From contig JAHNUO010000013.1 of NCBI GenBank assembly GCA_019787685.1, positions 186,001 to 250,000 of the forward strand: 64,000 bases of DNA, read 5' to 3'. This DNA comes from Chiua virens. Taxonomy: Eukaryota; Basidiomycota; Agaricomycetes; Boletales; Boletaceae. This document shows positions 57,811-64,000 of the stretch, piece after piece. The first letter of the stretch is position 1, and the number at the start of each line of letters is the position of its first letter. The translations under genes and the position numbers were made by a program. Under the pieces are notes generated by a model, which worked only from the letters and a program-made list of their open reading frames with translations, did no database searches and was not told the DNA's origin.

Positions 57811-58227
57811 TTATGAGCTCGTGCGATACGTCAGGAAGCCGAGATCATTTTGCACGGCAGCGAGCTTGTTTCCTTTAGTAGAGATCGAATGTTCCCAGTG
57901 GTCCAACTGGGTGATGGCAGCAATTTTGCGGTCACGGAGCTGCTTGCGGACAGACTTACCACTCCCCAACAAATGGATGTGCACGTCATGTTGACAAAAT
58001 GTCCTCTGAAACACCATCGCTAGTTCCAGATAGTTAACCTGTTGTTCCATCGGCCGAGGATACTCACATTTGGTTGGGGTGAGTCTTCGTGAGTCGATTT
58101 TAGATAGAGTGCAATGTGTGCCAGTTGAACTTGGATTCTTGGAAGTTTCATCGATGCCGGACGTCGAAGCGGACCACCACGTGTCCGATAAATTTCCCAC
58201 CGCTCTTCGTCGCTGCCTCGCCGCCAT
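57811..58227 (-). CDS. Unrecognised open reading frame, 138 aa
   Basis: The minus-strand frame starts MAARQRRRAVGNLSDTWW and ends DLGFLTYRTSS. The second half (QQVNYLELAMVFQRTFCQ, KSVRKQLRDRKIAAITQL) is helical in character and more protein-like than the first, which may be read in the wrong frame. Possible introns at about 58070 and 57990 would change the protein. No domain known to me fits. Confidence 0.25.
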   Translation of the reverse strand: MAARQRRRAVGNLSDTWWSASTSGIDETSKNPSSTGTHCTLSKIDSRRLTPTKCEYPRPMEQQVNYLELAMVFQRTFCQHDVHIHLLGSGKSVRKQLRDRKIAAITQLDHWEHSISTKGNKLAAVQNDLGFLTYRTSS

Positions 58228-59634
58228 CTCTCTTGGGATCTCGAGCGCGACAGTGTCATACCGTCGACGGACTGGGCCACCCGCAAGGCGATCCCATTCG
58301 CCTCGCCCTCCTAGTGAACCCTAACCCTGCTCAGGCCGTTCGTCTCCGGATCCGCGTTACAAGCGACATCCAAATGATGATAATATGACCGTTTCGCTGA
58401 AACTTCGGGTAACCTACTTCAGAAAACATACACATCGAGTTCAGTTATGTGTCAAGGGACCTTCAACACTCCTTAAGCCCACGCCCCTTCAAATTACCAT
58501 TTCTACATGTAGTTAGTTGAAGTACCTCAGCATCGAGCTCGGTTTCCCGTAGGTTGCCCCATCTCTTCCGCATTGTCAACTAACATACATTGCCATTCAA
58601 CAGATACACGTCGTACATACGCTACAACGCTACTGCTTCGGTTTGAGTAAGACCGAGTGTTCAAACAGACGGATGAGGTCGCCCCAAGCACTCCATGATT
58701 ATCGATCTATGCCCAGGTCCCTTCGGGTGTGGCGAGCGTTGTTGCCATAGGCTCAACTATCGTCAGGGTGCGTGGGGATCATGCTCGGCATGAGTTTTCT
58801 GGTGATCCTGATGACGTTTATACTAGGATTCCGACGTGCCCAACCTATGCTATGCCAACGTCAGTCGTGTCATGGTTGTTCCAAGGTCTGGTCAGACATC
58901 AGGGATGTGAAATACTCAGCTTAAACGGAGTGATGTATTCCATCCACTCGTCCCTGAGCTTCCTTCAGTCTGAGGCTCATGGAAATAGGCTAGAACTCGG
59001 GGCGTAAGATAAGCAACCTTTCTTGCCAATGAGACGACCCCATCCGCAGCAAAATTCACTGCCTGCTATGCAGGTGCCTCCCGCTCATTCCCATTAGTGA
59101 AAGAGCCCCAGGCGTATGTCGAATCGTGGGTCCTGACGTCCAATAAGCATGACACAATAAAATTTTATTCCTGTCTCCTTATTGTTTCCGGGCCTTCAAA
59201 ACAACGTACATTCTGGGGTGAATGCCTTCCTGCTTCTAGCTCTGAACCCCGCTAGTTCTGCTCGCAAGTTCAGCAATGTAGGAGAACTAGGTTTTCTCTG
59301 CACTATTGGTCACTCCCGATGACATGCTTGCTTGCGTAACCTCCCGTGGTGCGTAATGTTACCGCACAACAAAAGGAGTTAACAGTTAAGGACAGCTATT
59401 TTCAGCTTGTGCCACAGATTTCGGCATAAAATGCCCGGAAACCTGTACTGCACATTACAATGCGCAGCAATTTCAAAGTGACGTAGGTCTTTACATGATT
59501 TACCGTCCATCCTCAGGTTCCAAGTGGTACATTTGAGGATCCATCTTCGGACATTATACACATGAAGGTTGGCGTACAAAAGCAGGGAAGCTCCTACCCC
59601 TTAACAACTGGCAGCTCTAGTTCCGCAGAACAAT

Positions 59635-60169
59635 ATGCGCTTCTTCAAGACCCCCTTCGCCCTCCCATTCCTCGTGGCATCTACCTTTGCCCAGACTGTG
59701 CTAATCGACTCTCCCACTCCGGGAACCACGATCCAGGCTGGCGCCAATTATACAGTCCAGCTCGAGTATCCTGTAAGCCGCCTTGCTTCCCCCTCAGCAC
59801 CGACTGATATATATTGTCCACCCAGATCTATATTGAGAATAATGAGTGGTTCTATGTCGCGCTTGGCATACTCTCCTGTCCAAGCACTGGATGTCTCTCA
59901 CCTGATTCTGGTCTCGGACCCATCATTGGACAAGCCACTTACAATGGCGTCGTTGGACCGGCCAACAATATTTTCCAAAATATCTCCGTGTCTATCCCTG
60001 CCTCGACCCCCTCAGGCGAGGCGAACATAGCCGTCGCTGGATTTTCCGTCGCCGGAGTGCGTACACCCAATTTTATGATCAAGATGGTTTTGTGTGCTAA
60101 CCTATTTTCTGCTAGGCTAGCTATGTTCCTGGCTTGCACTTTTCCAATGTGACAGTATATGTCAACTAG
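59635..60169 (+). CDS. Small secreted protein, Kre9/Knh1-N-terminus-like
   Basis: Three exons joined over two short introns (gtaagc...cccag near 59774-59824, and gtgcgt...gctag near 60056-60115). The start MRFFKTPFALPFLVASTFA is a signal peptide of about 19 residues. The mature part begins QTVLIDSPTPGTTIQAGANY, a pattern typical of small fungal wall or secreted proteins with an immunoglobulin-like fold (Ser-Thr-rich/Kre9-Knh1 N-terminal family). It continues with ENNEWFYVALGILSC and NIFQNISVSIPASTPSGEAN and ends SNVTVYVN. Sequons NYT, NIS and NVT are present. It is probably extracellular; exact role unknown. Confidence 0.72.
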
Positions 60170-60367
60170 ATTCTTGAATGCAAGCACACTGGAAAGGCTG
60201 AACAATGACTTGAGATGGCAGACTATGTTTACTTTTATAGTTAGTACAATGTCGGAACCATTTGTACTTGACCAAACTCATCAAAGACCTGGTGGCCATG
60301 CAATAGGAAATGGTATTCAACAAGGATAGATGAGAATTCAGTATAGTAACAAAAATGGATCAACAAA

Positions 60368-63300
60368 TCAATTCCAACACTGTACCCAAGACTCCCCATA
60401 TAAGTAATCACTGATGTCAAGTTTGTAAGGCTGGTGTGGAGATATGATCAAATGATGGTTTGGAAGATAAAAAGCATGCCTAGCCCAAGATGGTATCCAA
60501 CAAAAGAGAGCGCCATGAGAAAGTCCAATCCAACCATCCTCTCTCTGATGCATCTCTCTAAAAGCATCAGGACCTTGTAGACTCCACACCTTGATGCAGA
60601 GGTCTGCAGATCCAGAGACAATAGAGTTACCATCAGGAGAGTAGGCAACACATGTGACTGGATCTGAGTGTCCCTGGAATCCTGCTATACACTCTCCAGT
60701 GTTTGGATTCCAAATCCTGATGGTCTTATCTTCAGAGCCAGAGACAATCTGAGTGCCATCAGGTGAGTAGGCAATAGATGAAACCCTGTCTGTATGCCCC
60801 TCAAATGGACCTCCTATACACTGTCCAGTGGTGGGATCCCAAATCCTAACAGTCTTGTCCCAGGAGCCAGAGGCAATGCTGTTGCCATCAGGTGAATAGG
60901 CAACTGAATGGACTGCATCAGTATGCCCTTCAAGAGGACCTACCACACACTCTCTAGTGGTAGGTTTCCAGATTCTGATGGTATTGTCCTTGGAACCAGA
61001 GACAATAAACCTACCATCAGGAGAATAGGCCACAGAGTAGACCCAGTTACTGTGCCCAAAAAATGGATCTGACACACACTTGTGGGTATGTGCATCCCAA
61101 AGATAGAGGGTGTTGTCTTGGGAGCTGGTGACAATCTGATTGCCATCAGGGGAATAGGCAATAGACATGATGGGACTGGTATGTTTTTCCAGTGCATATG
61201 GATCTGGACTTTTCAGATGCTCCCCAGTCATTGTATTCCAAGTATGAATGTCTTGAGACCCAAAGGCAATGTGGCTTCCATCAGGGGAGTAAACAACTGG
61301 ATATGTGCTGGCCTTCAAAGGGCCTGCAACACACTGGCCAGTATGTGCATTCCAAACCCAAATGGTTTGTCAAAAGAAGCAGAGACAATATTGTTACCAT
61401 CAGGTGAATAGGAAATAGAGGTGATCTTATTTTGATGCCCCTGAAGTATGCTTGCTGTCTGCTGCCCTGTGTTGGGATTCCAGATTCTGACAGTGTTGTC
61501 CCAAGAACCAGAAATGATGCAATTGCCATCTGGTGAATAGGTGATGGAAGCAACTGGGCTGGTGTGTCCCTGAAATGGACCTGCTACACATTTGCCAGTG
61601 CTTGCATTCCAGATCATGATGGTGCCATCAGAGGAGCCAGAGGCAATGTGGTTTCCATCTGGAGAATAGGCAATAGAGAATATCCAATCAGTGTATTCTT
61701 GAAATGGATTTCCAACTTTCTCTCCAGTGAGTAGGTCCCAAACATGGATATTGTTGTCCCTTGAGGCAGAGGCAACATAGCAACCACTTGGTGAATAGGC
61801 AACAGAGTAGATCCAGCTGGTATGACCCTTGAATGGACCAGCCACACACTGTCCAGTTTTGGTGCTCCAGACTCTGACAGTGGTGTCATGTGAGCCAGAG
61901 ACAATTTGACTGCCACCAGAAGAATAGGCCAAAGAGCTGACTGTATCATTATGCCCTTCAAATGGAGCTCCAGCAGAGATTCCAGTGTTTGCATTCCAGA
62001 TTCTGATAGTCCTGTCCCCAGAGCCAGAAGCAATACAGCTACCATCAGGTGAATAGGCAACTGTTGAGATTGCTTGAGTATGCCCAAGGAATGGATGTCC
62101 CAGACATTGGCCAGTAGTTGTATCCCAAGTTTTAATGGTCCCATCTCTTGAACCAGACACAAAGTACTTGGAATCAGGAGAATAGGCCACTGAAACAACT
62201 GGAGCAGTATGAAGTTGGAATGGGCCTCCCACACACTGACCAGTGATTGGATCCCAGATTCTAATGGTGTAGTCCTGGGAGCCAGAGACAATATGGCTAC
62301 CATCAGGAGCATAGGCAACACAAAGGACATTATCTGTATGCCCCTGCAAAACATGAATCTCTGCAGGCCAGTTGACTGGTCTTCCCAAGGGAACTGACAG
62401 ATAGTTTTGGAGGTGGTCAGCCCATAGTTGGCATAGTGGAGAACTGGAAGGTGTCTGGGGCATGGCTGAGAGATAGAGGTGTGGTGCGGAGTCTCTAAGG
62501 ATTGGGGAGAACAACTGGATAAACTGGACAGCCTCTGTTGCAAGGTTGGCAATCTCATGGCCCTGTCACATTGTTTTCAATACTTGTTACCCCTACTCCA
62601 TACCATATTTGATCTTACCTGGGCCCATTGGTTCAGGGTTCTACAGGTCTTGAGGGCACCAAGGATGTATGATACAGGGGAGAGGAGGGAGAGGAGGCTG
62701 ATGGCTTCGAGCCAAAATGGGAAGTGGTTCTTGAAGAATGTGGTAACGTCGTCCAATAACTCTGGAGTACAGTCCACATGGCACATGTGGGCCATCCAGT
62801 ATTGACATGAGTAAGCGAGGTGGGTGGGTATGGCCTTGGTCACCTGAGGTGTCAGGTTAGGGACAGCAGCGTTGCAAAGTCGGGAATCCTTCAAGTCGCA
62901 GAGGTTGAACTTGAGCATCTGTTGCATGCATATGAGCGTCGCCCGTCCGATACGGAGAGAATGGTGGGGTAGGAGATCGACGTGAAAGAGTGAGCTGCGA
63001 GCGTCATCCAGCAAGAAGTCACGGAATGATGTATGAAGCGGGCGGATGGGTTTTTGGTCGTTGAGAACACCATCTAGTAATGACCCAAGTGGTTTGATGA
63101 TATCTCGGATACTCGAGTCACCGTCGAAGAGGGAGGAAAGGGATGCGAGGGACAAGGGCTCGTTCAGTGCAAGAACGAGCGCCATCACATCGCGAAACTT
63201 GTGTCGAGCTTGAGGTAAGGTAAATAGTTGACTCAGTATCGTCCGGTATAGCTCGTCTAGAGGGTGGACACCAGCGCCATTGTTACTCTGCAAGAGTACT

Positions 63301-64000
63301 TCAAGCCGCTCATGTATGCCGAGCCCAATAGCACCTTCGCCGTCTATGAATTTGCATGCAGTAGATGCCCACTGGAAGAGGCGCTGGGAATGGTACACAA
63401 GTAGTCTGCACCACTCCTCATTCGGCCAAGCGGTTTCGAGCTCGCTGTGATATCGCAGGGAGTGACGAACGAACTTCTGAATGTCTCCGTCGACGATGTG
63501 CTGAGGAATATCGCTCATTTGCTTGTGGATAATCAGGGGACCGGGTGGAAGTGAGGCGAGGATGTCGCTCTCTGCGCGGGTGGTGATCAAGAAGCGAAGG
63601 TTGGCTGGGAAATCAGCGATGTGCTCGGAGAAGGCACGCAGTAGGTCACGACGATTTGATTGGTCCCCACTCTCGTCAAGAGCGTCCACGACGACGATCA
63701 GTGGTCCGATGGCGTGGAGTCGCTTGCTGGGCTCGATAATGAACCGTTTCACTTGTTCTGACACTGATGCTGAGTTGCGAAGAGATCGATTGTTTTCTAC
63801 AACCCGATACAATTCGGACCTGTACTGAGGATCTTTCTCGGAGAGATCGCAAGCGATGGTGCTGAAAAGGTTCTGCGGGTTCCGTTTCGCGACGTCGCTA
63901 CGGAGAAAGCAGTACGAAGAGCCTAGTCTCTCTTGTTCATCGTACAACTGTGCGATAGAGTGTGCGACCGCCGACTTCCCTGATCCGGCGACGCCTGTGA
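60368..64000 (-). CDS. NACHT-WD40 (STAND/NLR-type) protein, N-terminus beyond window, frameshifted
   Basis: A signal-transducing NTPase of the kind linked to self/non-self recognition in fungi. The right edge cuts it at the P-loop: TGVAGSGKSAVAHSIAQ is Walker A (about 63945-63999). Further NACHT parts are YCFLRSDVAKRNPQNLFSTI, Walker B PLIVVVDALDESG, FLITTRAESDI, QWASTACKFI and PLHTSFRDFLLD. An intron at 62563-62618 joins NQWAQ to GHEIANLATEAVQF, then SAPHLYLSAMPQTPSSS. Fourteen WD40 repeats follow (VAYSPDG, GS-D-TIRIW), and the gene ends YLYGESWVQCWN. In repeat 8, near 61365-61368, one base is missing from a run of T (plus strand): the frame goes from ASFDK to a stop, and the downstream frame resumes exactly at TIWVWNAHTG. 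It is either a true frameshift or an assembly error. Confidence 0.85.
60570..62362 (-). repeat. Array of fourteen WD40 repeats, about 126-129 bp period
   Basis: Each unit encodes about 42-43 residues with a GHT---V-SVAYSPDG core and an IRIW-P-TGQC end. The DNA itself repeats: strings such as ccatcagg-gaatagg recur at a regular spacing of about 126-129 bp. Fourteen units would make two seven-bladed propellers. Repeat 9 (ASTYPVVYSPDGSHIAFG) is irregular and marks the join of the two sets of seven. Confidence 0.85.

Larger units (their letters stand above)
56841..59634. other. Region with unresolved coding signal
   Basis: Between the phosphatase and the next secure gene I see several coding-like fragments but no complete gene. 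They are a plus-strand exon at 57184-57300, a minus-strand frame at 57811-58227, and a plus-strand tail near 58275-58388. From 58400 to 59630 nothing coding is visible. Confidence 0.35.

Noticed and set aside
60448..62558. Long second and third open frames on the minus strand through the WD40 array
   Set aside because: They are shadow frames of the repeat; each unit repeats the same shadow peptide because the DNA period is a multiple of three.

Overview
This window comes from a filamentous basidiomycete, most likely an Agaricomycete (mushroom-forming fungus). Genes carry many short introns (about 50-60 nt). The families present are class I hydrophobins, F-box paralogs, a membrane-bound P450, a WOPR (Gti1/Pac2) regulator, small secreted proteins and a NACHT-WD40 sensor. 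Both strands are used, there are no operons, and I found no tRNA, rRNA, CRISPR array or intact transposon. Most exon borders below were worked out by eye from splice signals, reading phase and paralog comparison.

Layout. 1-9.3 kb: three F-box paralogs (first one cut by the window edge) interleaved with two class I hydrophobin genes that share a promoter block; this looks like duplication of an F-box/hydrophobin unit. 9.8-17.8 kb, minus strand: a secreted protein of unknown function, an unrecognised membrane protein, and the TPR subunit of TFIIIC. 18.8-23.4 kb: a tandem pair of seven-helix-like membrane proteins with the same six-exon structure. 23.6-27.6 kb, minus strand: a cytochrome P450 and a MARVEL-type four-helix protein. 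29.3-33.9 kb: a METTL24-like methyltransferase, an ABM-domain pseudogene and a disordered protein with an unusually long intron. 33.9-43.8 kb is gene-poor and holds only the WOPR transcription factor. 43.8-56.8 kb is dense with housekeeping genes: an ankyrin/MYND protein, a SNF2 ATPase with a PHD finger, EMC1, and a PP6/Sit4-like phosphatase divergent from EMC1 with only 66 bp between the start codons. 59.6-60.2 kb: a small secreted protein. 60.4 kb to the end, minus strand: a NACHT-WD40 (STAND/NLR-type) protein running off the right edge.

The strongest unusual signal is in the last gene. Its fourteen WD40 repeats, enough for two seven-bladed propellers, lie in about 1.97 kb with no CpG dinucleotide at all, whereas the NACHT half of the same gene is rich in CpG. 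There is also one apparent 1-nt frameshift in the repeats. Other points worth following are three GC-AG introns in unrelated genes, two microexons (13 and 11 nt), a pair of compensating frameshifts in the middle F-box copy, and a phosphatase ending in Tyr-Phe-Val instead of the usual Tyr-Phe-Leu.
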